41,412 nucleotides of DNA from a virus. The translations under genes and the position numbers were made by a program. The first letter of the stretch is position 1. Each line of letters opens with the position of its first letter. A model generated the notes under the pieces. The model saw only the letters and a program-made list of their open reading frames with translations, was not told the origin of the DNA and made no database searches. The DNA lies in the IMG/VR virus record IMGVR_UViG_3300033552_000023, positions 1 to 41,412 of that record, one strand, 5' to 3'. Positions 1 through 5,406 of this stretch are shown piece after piece.

Positions 1-163
1 TGCCAACGAGCTGGCCATCGGCGCCCGGGGCGATGTATCCCCACTGCAGCGCCGAGCCAGCGCCCTGGGCGTAAAGGACGAAGGGGTACAGCCCGCCTGC
101 GCTGTGAGCCTGGATGCTGGAGCCGTCAGGTAGGTGGCCCTGGTAGGTGTAGGCGTTGCTCAT
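1..163 (-). CDS. Small phage protein, 3' part cut by window edge
   Basis: A leftward reading frame opens at the ATG at 163 and stays open for 54 codons to the left edge, so the C-terminus is missing. It begins MSNAYTYQGHLPDGSSIQ and continues with a Gly/Ala/Tyr-rich stretch (GLYPFVLYAQ). Its ATG overlaps the TGA of the upstream membrane-protein gene as ATGA, the same coupling used across this block, which supports the start. No family is recognised. The GLYxxVLY pattern also occurs in the product of 802..1149 (GLYQLVLYGSY), so the two might be distant paralogues; that is inference from one short motif. Confidence 0.65.
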   Translation of the reverse strand, partial: MSNAYTYQGHLPDGSSIQAHSAGGLYPFVLYAQGAGSALQWGYIAPGADGQLVG

Positions 164-357
164 GACAAGGTGCCTAGGTACTCGTATGCCCAGGTGGCGG
201 CCAGGGCCAAGGTAATTATTGCGACAACTATATTCGTCATGCATACAACAACTACCAGGCCGTCAACAAGCATGTTTTCCTGGTATCGCACCCAAACAAA
301 AACCAATTGCGCCAACAGGAAGCAAGTGACAACAAAAACAATTTGGTAGGTGTTCAT
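160..357 (-). CDS. Small two-span membrane protein
   Basis: A 65-residue protein starting MNTYQIVFVV. It has two strongly hydrophobic stretches (about residues 5-23 and 32-58) separated by a short polar loop (RYQENMLVD), so it probably sits in the host inner membrane with both ends on the same side. I chose the ATG at 357 and not an upstream ATG at 492: it has a GGAGG ribosome site 7 bases ahead and overlaps the TGA of 354..743 as ATGA. The longer version would add 45 residues read out of frame through the upstream gene. Function unknown; small phage membrane proteins in such blocks may be superinfection-exclusion or lysis modulators, but nothing here shows which. Confidence 0.75.
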   Translation of the reverse strand: MNTYQIVFVVTCFLLAQLVFVWVRYQENMLVDGLVVVVCMTNIVVAIITLALAATWAYEYLGTLS

Positions 358-743
358 GCAGCCTCCAACCAATGCGTCCATGCCGTCGAGCGGGCGCGGA
401 CAAAGAAGGAGGCATTGAAGCTGCCCCAATTTTGGGACTGTGGCCCGATCAGAAGACCATGCCTGGTGGCCGGGTCGTAAGCGCTGATGCAATCCTGGTC
501 TGCAATTTCAGCAACCGCATACAGCGTACCAACACAAACCAACAGGATGTTTATGTTGAGACGAACAAAAAGTCCGGGCTCTACCACTGTGCCGCTGGGG
601 CCTTCGTATCTAGTCTCGTAACGCTCGCTGTAGTCGACCAGATCACCCAGTCGCGCCAATGCGTCTGCGGCGCGCCGGTCAGATGCAGCAGCGCTGTTGT
701 CTTGTCCGGCGGCGTGAAGTCCGATATTCAGTTCGATGCTCAT
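354..743 (-). CDS. Hypothetical phage protein, first gene of leftmost operon
   Basis: A 129-residue protein starting MSIELNIGLHAAG. It has an Ala/Arg/Asp-rich N-terminal helix (residues 14-38), a hydrophobic central stretch (about 60-80, LFVRLNINILLVCVGTLYAV) that could be buried or membrane-spanning, and a C-terminal part rich in aromatics. The start at 743 has an AAGGAG ribosome site 8 bases upstream (CAAGGAGATTTC). An in-frame ATG 13 codons earlier is rejected because it lies at the promoter -10 region. It is the first gene after the leftward promoter at 769-798 and is coupled by ATGA to the membrane protein. No family recognised. Confidence 0.7.
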   Translation of the reverse strand: MSIELNIGLHAAGQDNSAAASDRRAADALARLGDLVDYSERYETRYEGPSGTVVEPGLFVRLNINILLVCVGTLYAVAEIADQDCISAYDPATRHGLLIGPQSQNWGSFNASFFVRARSTAWTHWLEAA

Positions 744-768
744 GAAATCTCCTTGTTGATAAGCTGCC

Positions 769-798
769 AGTATATCAAACAATTTGTTGCGTGCGCAA
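769..798 (-). promoter_or_regulatory. Leftward sigma70-type promoter with internal operator
   Basis: On the minus strand, TTGCGC (793-798) and TATACT (769-774) are separated by 18 bases, and the start codon of 354..743 lies 26 bases beyond the -10. The same TTGC-type -35 box recurs in the three other leftward promoters of the window. The spacer is filled by inverted repeats (see 777..801), as expected for a repressed promoter. Assigned by inspection only; transcription starts are unmapped. Confidence 0.6.
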
Positions 799-801
799 CA
801 A
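777..801. promoter_or_regulatory. Operator-like overlapping palindromes
   Basis: Bases 784-801 form a perfect 18-base palindrome, TTGTTGCG-TG-CGCAACAA, over the -35 box of the leftward promoter. It overlaps the 13-mer AAACAATTTGTTG at 777-789. The reverse complement of that 13-mer, CAACAAATTGTTT, occurs again at 34136-34148 in front of the promoter of the GNAT gene. A dimeric repressor binding both is the simplest reading, but the regulator gene is not in this window. Confidence 0.5.
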
Positions 802-1149
802 TTAAATTTTAAATCTGGTGTTGTCGCTGCGATTCACCAAGCGCCTGAACTCGGGCCAGTTGGCATCGGCCATCTGCGCAAAGAGAGCCAGCTGCGCATC
901 GCTGGGGTGAGTCTTTTGGCCTGGCTCCTGGCCGAGCTGGTCAACCACGACGGCTGCGCGCATGCCTGACTTGGGCTCGATCAACACCGCCACGCCGTTG
1001 CTCTGGGTGTCGACGCGGCCGGGTGCGTTGTAACTGCCATACAGTACAAGCTGGTACAGGCCATGGACGCCATGGCTCAGGGTTAGGTGCTGATAGACAT
1101 GGCCGAAGGGTCCGACATCAGGCAAGAAGGATGAGTGCTGGATGGTCAT
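802..1149 (-). CDS. Hypothetical phage protein
   Basis: A 115-residue soluble protein starting MTIQHSSFLPDVG. The N-terminal half looks beta-rich (YQHLTLSHGVHGLYQLVLYGSY) and the C-terminal third is helical and charged. No family is recognised. The start at 1149 is chosen because translation upstream in this frame runs antisense-like through the neighbouring gene and because this ATG overlaps a TGA at 1146-1148 as ATGA. That TGA ends a seven-codon frame, not the upstream gene itself, so coupling here may go through a mini-ORF (1146..1169). There is no clear purine-rich ribosome site; a weak AAAGAA lies about 13 bases ahead. It is the last gene of the operon that starts at 3705. Confidence 0.65.
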   Translation of the reverse strand: MTIQHSSFLPDVGPFGHVYQHLTLSHGVHGLYQLVLYGSYNAPGRVDTQSNGVAVLIEPKSGMRAAVVVDQLGQEPGQKTHPSDAQLALFAQMADANWPEFRRLVNRSDNTRFKI

Positions 1150-1169
1150 GGTGGTGCTGATTCTTTCAT
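1146..1169 (-). other. Seven-codon bridging ORF (possible translational coupler)
   Basis: ATG at 1169 overlaps the stop of 1166..1543 as ATGA, reads seven codons (MKESAPP) and stops with a TGA that overlaps the ATG of 802..1149, again as ATGA. It could carry terminating ribosomes across the gap between two genes that otherwise would not overlap. Its shortness means chance is a real alternative. Confidence 0.25.
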
Positions 1170-1543
1170 GGCGAGGTGGCGGACGGCGGCGCCCGCTTTG
1201 GCAGGGGTGCCCAGCCAACCCAAAATGGGTCGCCGTGGTAAGTGCCGTATACAGCCACGCCGCCTTTGCCGAGGAGCTGCACCTTGACGCCGCGTGGGCA
1301 TGTTGACATGGGCTGCCAGTGGTAAGCCGCGTCGACAGCCACGGTCTGGTCGGCGTTGAGCGTTGTTGCCATGCGCGACTTCGCATGCTGTGGTGTGACT
1401 TTCTTTTTGGCTATCTTCCCTCTTAAATACGTGTTGTAAAGCTGCAATCCTGAATGAATTAGGCCAAGTACACAGCACACAAGTAGCCACCAAACGACCC
1501 ACGCAGGAAAGACTATCGTAATTACGTCGCCTTCATTGGTCAT
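1166..1543 (-). CDS. Membrane-anchored protein with DUF551-like C-terminal domain
   Basis: A 125-residue protein. After a short polar N-terminus (MTNEGDVITI) it has one hydrophobic segment at about residues 9-33 (VFPAWVVWWLLVCCVLGLI), then a basic stretch (RGKIAKKK) that should stay in the cytoplasm. The C-terminal 55 residues have the WxPMxTxP...V.LLGKGGV...G.Y....WVGWAPLPK layout typical of the small phage domains related to DUF551. The start at 1543 has GGAGG 8-10 bases upstream. The gene begins exactly where the frame-restored version of the upstream gene ends (ATGA at 1540-1543). Function unknown. Confidence 0.75.
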   Translation of the reverse strand: MTNEGDVITIVFPAWVVWWLLVCCVLGLIHSGLQLYNTYLRGKIAKKKVTPQHAKSRMATTLNADQTVAVDAAYHWQPMSTCPRGVKVQLLGKGGVAVYGTYHGDPFWVGWAPLPKRAPPSATSP

Positions 1544-1778
1544 GGTGTCTCACCCTCCGAAGGTTGTGGCTCGACTTCGACCGGCTCAACGCCAAAGCTG
1601 TTGTCGGTGATGTTTTCGTGTGACACAGAGAGAGAGAGCGCGCGTACTGTGGAGTCAGCTTCCGCACGATCAAAAGGTCACCCTTCCGGCAAAAGTAGCC
1701 TCCCGGTGCATAGTCGTCGGCAGGTTCGTAAATAGCCTCTTTGGCGCGCACGCGGTCGCCCACCTTGTATTCGCTCAT
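1533..1778 (-). CDS. Small SH3-like phage protein, frameshifted at a (CT)6 tract
   Basis: As read, 81 residues starting MSEYKVGDRVRAKEAIY, with a GGAGG ribosome site. The first 40 residues resemble a small SH3-like barrel (VGDRVRAKE...GGYFCRKGDLLIVRK). After a CT-dinucleotide tract the frame turns into Ser/Thr/Arg-rich sequence of poor quality and stops at 1533, eleven bases inside the next gene. Removing one CT unit (equivalently a +1 change) restores a good-looking tail, SVSHENITDNSFGVEPVEVE..., that ends at 1540 with the same ATGA overlap as the neighbours. I therefore think the ancestral gene is 1540..1778 (78 residues) and that this copy is frameshifted, slips, or holds a sequencing error. 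Confidence 0.7.
   Translation of the reverse strand: MSEYKVGDRVRAKEAIYEPADDYAPGGYFCRKGDLLIVRKLTPQYARSLSLCHTKTSPTTALALSRSKSSHNLRRVRHHDQ
1627..1638 (-). repeat. (CT)6 dinucleotide tract inside a coding region
   Basis: Six AG units on the plus strand, CT as read in the gene, placed exactly where the frame of the gene at 1533..1778 breaks. It is flanked by GCGC and ACAC dinucleotides, which makes the area prone to slippage. Confidence 0.85.
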
Positions 1779-2212
1779 GCGCCCTCCGCAGGTTGTGGCG
1801 TGGCGCCTGGTGGGTGTGGTTTCGGCATCCAGTGCGTAACGTTGCACTTGATGTGCTGCAAGCCAAAGTTAATTTCATATTCGGAATAAGTCCATTCCCC
1901 GTTCGTGTTCACCAAAGCCTCGCAGCAATATTCGTCCGGGCGGGGATACACCCAAACCTCATCAAAAGGCTTTGGCAAACTGTCCGCAACGCTAATCCAG
2001 CCATGCTTTGGCGCACTGGTTGCGCTTGCCCGTGTGTTCCATGCTTCGTATGCAGTCTTTTCGGGCAGCGTGTCTGGGTCACCACAAGTTGCACCACAGG
2101 TATTGCAAACAACATACCGAACTACTCCGCACTCCGCTGGGTGTTCGTAATGCCCAGGCTCGGGCTTGCCACAAAACGGGCAGGGCAACAGGTCTTTGGT
2201 TTGGGCGTTCAT
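1775..2212 (-). CDS. Lar-like zinc-finger protein fused to a DUF551 domain
   Basis: A 145-residue two-domain protein. Residues 9-63 match the Lar family (restriction alleviation protein): LLPCPFCGKPEP, then a second cysteine pair (VVCNTCGAT), and the AYEAWNTRA ending typical of Lar. Residues 71-137 match DUF551: W-I-SVADSLPKP, an aromatic middle and a final THWMPKP. Lar of Rac/lambdoid phages modulates type I restriction, but many Lar-like phage proteins are untested, so an anti-restriction role is inference. The start at 2212 has an AAGGA site about 11 bases upstream and overlaps the preceding stop as ATGA; the stop overlaps the next gene the same way. Confidence 0.8.
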   Translation of the reverse strand: MNAQTKDLLPCPFCGKPEPGHYEHPAECGVVRYVVCNTCGATCGDPDTLPEKTAYEAWNTRASATSAPKHGWISVADSLPKPFDEVWVYPRPDEYCCEALVNTNGEWTYSEYEINFGLQHIKCNVTHWMPKPHPPGATPQPAEGA

Positions 2213-3087
2213 GGTGTGGCGTCCTTCGCTTGAATGGCTGCGTCAATGGCTACGTCGAAGTTGCCGCCGGGGTGGAGCTTTGTTATCCATGCGGTGCGAC
2301 AGCCGTTGATGCTGCTGCCGTGCGGAATAATGACCTCATAGGCTTCTGACTTGAGAAACCGATACCTCTCAGCATCGCGGCCATCCTCATCCTTGATGAC
2401 GGCTGGCTGTGTCGCTCGTGTCCAGATGACTGCCGCGTTGAGCGTGTCACCCCGCCCAATCCATCGGGAGTCCAACACCCTTTCACGGCTGACGGTCGGG
2501 TCAACTGCAACGGCGCACCGGCCCCGCGTCGGGTGGTCAATGTACTGCGCACCATAAATCGGGAGCGCCTGATCGAGCATCAGCAGGTTGTTCACAAGGT
2601 CGGCGACGATTTGAACCGGGCTGACGTATTGACGCTCTGTCGGCTCTGCTTGCGCTACAGGGGCTGGCTCAGTAAAAGGAGGCTCAAAACCAGCATCAAG
2701 CATCAGCGTTTGAACGTCTTGCGGGATTGCGCGGAACTGATGACAGCACGCAGGGCAAATAACTTTTGAAGTGTCTACTGTTGCCGTGGTTGGTTGTACT
2801 GGCTGTACTGGCTGCGGCAGTTTATATGCCGCTTTTAAGTGTTGAAGTTCGCACCACTCTTGTTCAAGTTGCGCGCGTTCTTGCACGAACATTAAGGCTG
2901 GTTGCACTGGCTGCGCTGCGAAGTGCTTTACCGCAACACGGGCAAGTGCCGCACCCCAATTAGATGTGCCTGTGCTATTACCCGCAGCGCGCTGGGCGTA
3001 GTGGGCCTCCATCAGCGCCCCAGCCAATTGCCAGTCAACTTGGTCCGGCGCATCAGGCACCTTTTGCGCTACTTCTTTGTCGGTCAT
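2209..3087 (-). CDS. Multi-domain accessory protein with DAERYRFLK C-terminal module
   Basis: A 292-residue protein starting MTDKEVAQKVPDAP, the longest of the leftward block. Visible parts: an N-terminal helix (DWQLAGALMEAHYAQRAAG), a Pro/Gln/Val linker (PQPVQPVQPTT), one CxxC (ICPACCHQF), a central region with a helix (VQIVADLVNNLLMLDQALPI) followed by a compact beta part, and a C-terminal module with DGRDAERYRFLKSEAY and FDVAIDAAIQ. That C-terminal pattern is frequent at the end of otherwise unrelated phage accessory proteins; its role is not known. The start has an AAGGA site 9-10 bases ahead and ATGA coupling on both sides. The patchwork look suggests assembly by fusion. Confidence 0.75.
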   Translation of the reverse strand: MTDKEVAQKVPDAPDQVDWQLAGALMEAHYAQRAAGNSTGTSNWGAALARVAVKHFAAQPVQPALMFVQERAQLEQEWCELQHLKAAYKLPQPVQPVQPTTATVDTSKVICPACCHQFRAIPQDVQTLMLDAGFEPPFTEPAPVAQAEPTERQYVSPVQIVADLVNNLLMLDQALPIYGAQYIDHPTRGRCAVAVDPTVSRERVLDSRWIGRGDTLNAAVIWTRATQPAVIKDEDGRDAERYRFLKSEAYEVIIPHGSSINGCRTAWITKLHPGGNFDVAIDAAIQAKDATP

Positions 3088-3269
3088 TCCTGCTTTCCTT
3101 GTTTCAATTCGCCGGCTGCAACGTGCAAAGCGAGCTCCTCTGGCGTCATCTGCCCGCTGTTCACACACTCTCGCAGCAGAGTGAGGTAATCCGGGTCTCC
3201 CGGGCCGACGCGGCTGGCCAGGGATGCAGTGTTGCGGACCTCGGCGTTTTCAATAGTGCTGTTGATCAT
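3084..3269 (-). CDS. Small hypothetical phage protein (61 aa)
   Basis: A mostly helical acidic protein starting MINSTIENAEVR. The second half (DPDYLTLLRECVNSGQMTPEELALHVAAGELKQ) looks like two helices joined by a turn, with an EE/LA pattern that could mediate protein contacts. It overlaps both neighbours by ATGA. A GCAGGT sequence about 9-13 bases upstream is an acceptable ribosome site. No family recognised. Confidence 0.7.
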   Translation of the reverse strand: MINSTIENAEVRNTASLASRVGPGDPDYLTLLRECVNSGQMTPEELALHVAAGELKQGKQE

Positions 3270-3466
3270 GACAATTTACCTGCTGGTTGTTGATGTGAAG
3301 ATGCTTTGGCGGGATAGTGCGTGACATACGCAGTCGGGTGGGCATCATCGGTAGGGTGAAGGCCAGCATGGTTGCCGCAGTGGCTAAAGCCGTGGTTGCC
3401 TGGGCCAAAGGTTTCGCCGCAGGCGCTGCACGCGACGACTGGAAAGCGGTACTGGGCGGCGGTCAT
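3266..3466 (-). CDS. Small zinc-binding protein
   Basis: A 66-residue protein with a CSAC pair at residues 13-16 and a HC..H cluster at 29-33 (HGFSHCGNH), enough ligands for one zinc knuckle. The C-terminal half is His-rich and polar (LHPTDDAHPTAYVTHYPAK) and probably flexible. ATGA overlaps on both sides place it firmly in the operon that starts at 3705. Small phage zinc fingers often bind DNA or host proteins; no specific role can be read here. Confidence 0.7.
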   Translation of the reverse strand: MTAAQYRFPVVACSACGETFGPGNHGFSHCGNHAGLHPTDDAHPTAYVTHYPAKASSHQQPAGKLS

Positions 3467-3705
3467 GATTGGCGAGCCTTGAGCATGGCGTCAGCTATCT
3501 GGTAAGCAAACATTGCGCTGTTCTCAATAGGCTCCAGCCCGTTTTGGGGTACTAGCTGCAAGTCGGGCCACGATCCATCCAAAACAGACTGCATCGCCTT
3601 GGCTGCAAAGTAATCGCGCAGGGCCATGCCCTCTGAGCAATATGCCTCTTGATTGGCCTCGTTAACAGGAAACGCTGGTCCGCCGTCATCAATGGGTGTA
3701 GTCAT
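3463..3705 (-). CDS. Conserved phage protein, DGGPAFP / LRDYFAAKA type
   Basis: An 80-residue protein with two blocks that I recognise as widespread in phage accessory regions: DDGGPAFPV near the N-terminus, and GMALRDYFAAKAMQ in the middle followed by a C-terminal helix (AYQIADAMLKAR). The family is common in phages and prophages of proteobacteria but its function is unknown. The start at 3705 has a strong AAGGAG site (CAAGGAGCGTAGC). It is the first gene behind the promoter at 3746-3774 and heads a run of ATGA-coupled genes. Confidence 0.85.
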   Translation of the reverse strand: MTTPIDDGGPAFPVNEANQEAYCSEGMALRDYFAAKAMQSVLDGSWPDLQLVPQNGLEPIENSAMFAYQIADAMLKARQS

Positions 3706-3745
3706 GCTACGCTCCTTGTTTGGTTAATTGTTGGAAACAAAGTTA

Positions 3746-3774
3746 ATTGTATTGCAGTAAACCAGATGTTGCAA
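3746..3774 (-). promoter_or_regulatory. Leftward sigma70-type promoter
   Basis: On the minus strand, TTGCAA (3769-3774) is 17 bases from TACAAT (3746-3751), and the first start codon is 41 bases further on at 3705. The block TTGCAACATC is shared with the promoter at 5319-5347, and the leader ends in AACAATTAACCAAACAAGGAG, also echoed there. The remaining intergenic bases up to 3870 show nothing further. Confidence 0.7.
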
Positions 3775-3870
3775 TGCAGGCCAAGCTTATTGCGCCGATC
3801 TTTTTACAATGCTTGTCCACGTTTATGGACAGCGCGGCGGATTGGACAAGTGGGCGGGGCACGGCGTGAC

Positions 3871-4158
3871 TCAGGTGGCTTTGGCAATGGCTGAGCGTGC
3901 AAAAAAAGCCATGCGGTTAACTGCTCCTGGACCGTCATTGTGCCCATAAGCATTCCCTGCCTCATCGACAATCGCTTGCAGTGCAGCGAGCAGATCAGGC
4001 AGAGCGGCTATCAGTCGGGCGTTTGCCTTGCTTTCTTTTAGGGTGCCGTGAGTAACGGCAATGGGTGAGCAGCCGCGTTTTTCTCCGTCGGAATCGCAGA
4101 CCTGATGCGGGTTGTTGTGATTGACCTGCCAGGGCCCAGGGGTGTGCTTTGTAGTCAT
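3871..4158 (-). CDS. Conserved phage protein, TPGPW / ARLIAALPDLL type
   Basis: A 95-residue protein with the hallmarks of a very common phage family: an N-terminal HTPGPW block, a central KANARLIAALPDLLAALQ helix and a C-terminal AFFARSAIAKAT helix. The family occurs in early/accessory regions of many tailed phages with unknown function. TGGAG 7 bases upstream of the ATG at 4158 is the ribosome site. Upstream lies the first copy of the 46-base hairpin element; there is no room for its own promoter, so it should be read from 5319-5347. Confidence 0.85.
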   Translation of the reverse strand: MTTKHTPGPWQVNHNNPHQVCDSDGEKRGCSPIAVTHGTLKESKANARLIAALPDLLAALQAIVDEAGNAYGHNDGPGAVNRMAFFARSAIAKAT

Positions 4159-4177
4159 ATCCGCTCCAGTTATTTAA

Positions 4178-4223
4178 GTGCAAGATCACACTCCAAAGCC
4201 CTATGGGCTTCAAGCTGGGATCA
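4178..4223 (-). repeat. 46-base 3' element with hairpin, copy A
   Basis: On the minus strand it starts with the TGA stop of 4221..4682 and ends just before the leader of 3871..4158. It differs from copy B (4701..4746) at 5 of 46 positions. It holds a hairpin with stem AAGCCC/GGGCTT and a 3-base loop (ATA as transcribed). Two changes fall in the loop and the stem is intact, which argues for an RNA structure. There is no T-tract, so it is not a classical terminator; processing, attenuation or a protein site are alternatives. Confidence 0.75.
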
Positions 4224-4682
4224 GTTGGCGCCAAAGGCGGGATCAGACTCGAGTGTCGCGGCAGCCACCGGCTCGCTGACGGGGGTCGCGCGGCTGTACT
4301 GGCGGCGGAATTTCGCGACGGCGGCGGCATCCTGATCGACGCTGAGAATCAGGTACTCAGGGCCAGCGTCCTTGTACGCCTCGAGAGCTTGGATGTCGAC
4401 CAGCCACCAGTCGGCGCTGCGCCTTTCGAGCGACAGTCGCGTCACGATGCGCTTGTACTTGTACGCATTGGGCAGCTGCACACCGGACACCCAGACCGCC
4501 TTGGCACCGCCGGCCAGCTTCTTGTTGCCGGTCAGGGTGTTGAGTTTTTCCTCGAAGGTCGAGGCTATCGAGAGGACGAACGCACCACTGGTCAGGGTGT
4601 GCCCAGTGCTGCGACCGTTGGCAGCCTTTAATGCTGCGGTGAGTGCGTCGGCGTTGCCGGCGATGATCTTGATGGCTTTCAT
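4221..4682 (-). CDS. Hypothetical phage protein (153 aa)
   Basis: Starts MKAIKIIAGNADALTAALKA with an AAGGAG ribosome site 6-7 bases upstream; a start 10 codons earlier lies within the upstream repeat element and is less likely. The N-terminal helix is followed by an alpha/beta pattern: FVLSIASTFEEKLNTLTGNKKL, AVWVSGVQL, a basic stretch (YKYKRIVTRLSLERR), then WWLVDIQALEAYKD and YLILSVDQDAAAVAKFRRQY. It looks like a compact basic protein of about 130 residues with a loose Ala/Thr-rich C-terminal tail. I recognise no family. Its stop codon is the first base triplet of the 46-base repeat, as for its neighbour 4744..5058. Confidence 0.75.
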   Translation of the reverse strand: MKAIKIIAGNADALTAALKAANGRSTGHTLTSGAFVLSIASTFEEKLNTLTGNKKLAGGAKAVWVSGVQLPNAYKYKRIVTRLSLERRSADWWLVDIQALEAYKDAGPEYLILSVDQDAAAVAKFRRQYSRATPVSEPVAAATLESDPAFGAN

Positions 4683-4700
4683 TTTTGACTCCTTGAGGTG

Positions 4701-4746
4701 GTGCGGGATCACACTCCAAAGCCCATTGGGCTTCAGGCTGGGATCA
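4701..4746 (-). repeat. 46-base 3' element with hairpin, copy B
   Basis: Second copy of the element at 4178..4223. It starts with the TGA of 4744..5058 and lies directly before the leader of 4221..4682. The AAGCCC/GGGCTT stem is identical to copy A while the loop differs. Confidence 0.75.
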
Positions 4747-5058
4747 ATCTGCAGCGATGTTTTTAAAGGCTATGAATTCATAGCAGTTGCAGAGCTGATT
4801 GAGTAGGCCCCGGTTGACTTCCTTAGTCCTTTCGTCGTCGGTATATTGATCGCTGAAGCTCAGCGTGATGGGCTGGGTGTAGCCTTTGACATCGATCACC
4901 GCCTTGTGTGTCTTGGTGGGGTAGATGCCACTGGCATCCATCCGGTCTGATAGTCGGATCGCAATGAAGCCGGAAGCGACCATTTGCTCCACCAGGTCAG
5001 CCCGTGTGTCGCCGGTGTAGTGCTTGTCGTTACGGGTATCGAGAAGTAGTAATTTCAT
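4744..5058 (-). CDS. Hypothetical phage protein (104 aa)
   Basis: Starts MKLLLLDTRNDKHYTGDTRADLVEQM with a strong AAGGAG site (CCAAGGAGCCCATC). An alternating beta pattern dominates: LLLLDTR, FIAIRLSD, a lysine-containing middle (THKAVIDVKGYTQPITLSF), and a C-terminal acidic/helical part with two cysteines (QLCNCYEFIAF). No family recognised. It is the second gene behind the promoter at 5319-5347, separated by 30 bases from the preceding stop, and is followed by repeat copy B. Confidence 0.75.
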   Translation of the reverse strand: MKLLLLDTRNDKHYTGDTRADLVEQMVASGFIAIRLSDRMDASGIYPTKTHKAVIDVKGYTQPITLSFSDQYTDDERTKEVNRGLLNQLCNCYEFIAFKNIAAD

Positions 5059-5088
5059 GATGGGCTCCTTGGTTTTTAAATAATAAAT

Positions 5089-5277
5089 CTACAAAACAAC
5101 CAGCACGCCGGTGCGACCCAGCCTGGCGGACAGTGCCGCAGCCTCTGTGGGCCAGATGCCAGCGCAGCGCAGGAAGCCGCAGCAATGGCAGTGATAGGCC
5201 GGGAGCGTACCGCGCGCTGTGAGCGGTACACGCAGGCCGTTGCGCCAGATGAAGAGGTTGGGTGTGGTGGATCGCAT
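5089..5277 (-). CDS. Small cysteine-rich protein (62 aa)
   Basis: Starts MRSTTPNLFIWRNGLRVPL and contains a tight His/Cys cluster, HCHCC at residues 29-33, with a further cysteine at 38, consistent with a metal site. The second half (WPTEAAALSARLGRTGVLVVL) is a helix followed by a strand. I prefer this frame to the overlapping 80-codon frame 5076..5318: that frame would start upstream of the promoter -10, and its product is Pro/Ser/Ala-rich with no sensible fold. The ribosome site (ACGAG) is weaker than usual but the surrounding GAGCCCATC matches that of 4744..5058. Confidence 0.65.
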   Translation of the reverse strand: MRSTTPNLFIWRNGLRVPLTARGTLPAYHCHCCGFLRCAGIWPTEAAALSARLGRTGVLVVL

Positions 5278-5318
5278 GATGGGCTCGTTGTTTGGTTAAA
5301 TTGTTTGTTTGTGAACAT

Positions 5319-5347
5319 ATTCTACATCAATGGACAGGATGTTGCAA
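5319..5347 (-). promoter_or_regulatory. Leftward sigma70-type promoter
   Basis: On the minus strand, TTGCAA (5342-5347) is 17 bases from TAGAAT (5319-5324), and the start codon at 5277 is 41 bases beyond. The first ten bases, TTGCAACATC, equal those of the promoter at 3746-3774. The stretch 5348-5406 between it and the preceding stop shows only a 23-codon chance frame and a weak GAATC/GATTC repeat overlapping that stop. Confidence 0.7.
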
Positions 5348-5406
5348 CGGCATTCGATTTATTTTCACTGATCGTTTGTACAGTGGTTGCGCTGGCATGG
5401 CGAATC

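Noticed and set aside
160-492. 110-codon version of the two-span membrane protein starting at 492
   Set aside because: Its first 45 residues read antisense-like low-quality sequence through the upstream gene, while the ATG at 357 has GGAGG and an ATGA overlap.
372-812. 146-codon plus-strand frame opposite the leftmost operon
   Set aside because: Antisense to the better-supported leftward genes, no ribosome site and no sensible protein pattern.
5076-5318. 80-codon leftward frame overlapping 5089..5277
   Set aside because: It would start at the promoter -10 region and gives Pro/Ser/Ala-rich sequence; the other frame has a metal-binding cluster and a leader.
5339-5392. Leftward 23-codon frame upstream of the promoter at 5319
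   Set aside because: No ribosome site, runs through the promoter -35 box, product without features.
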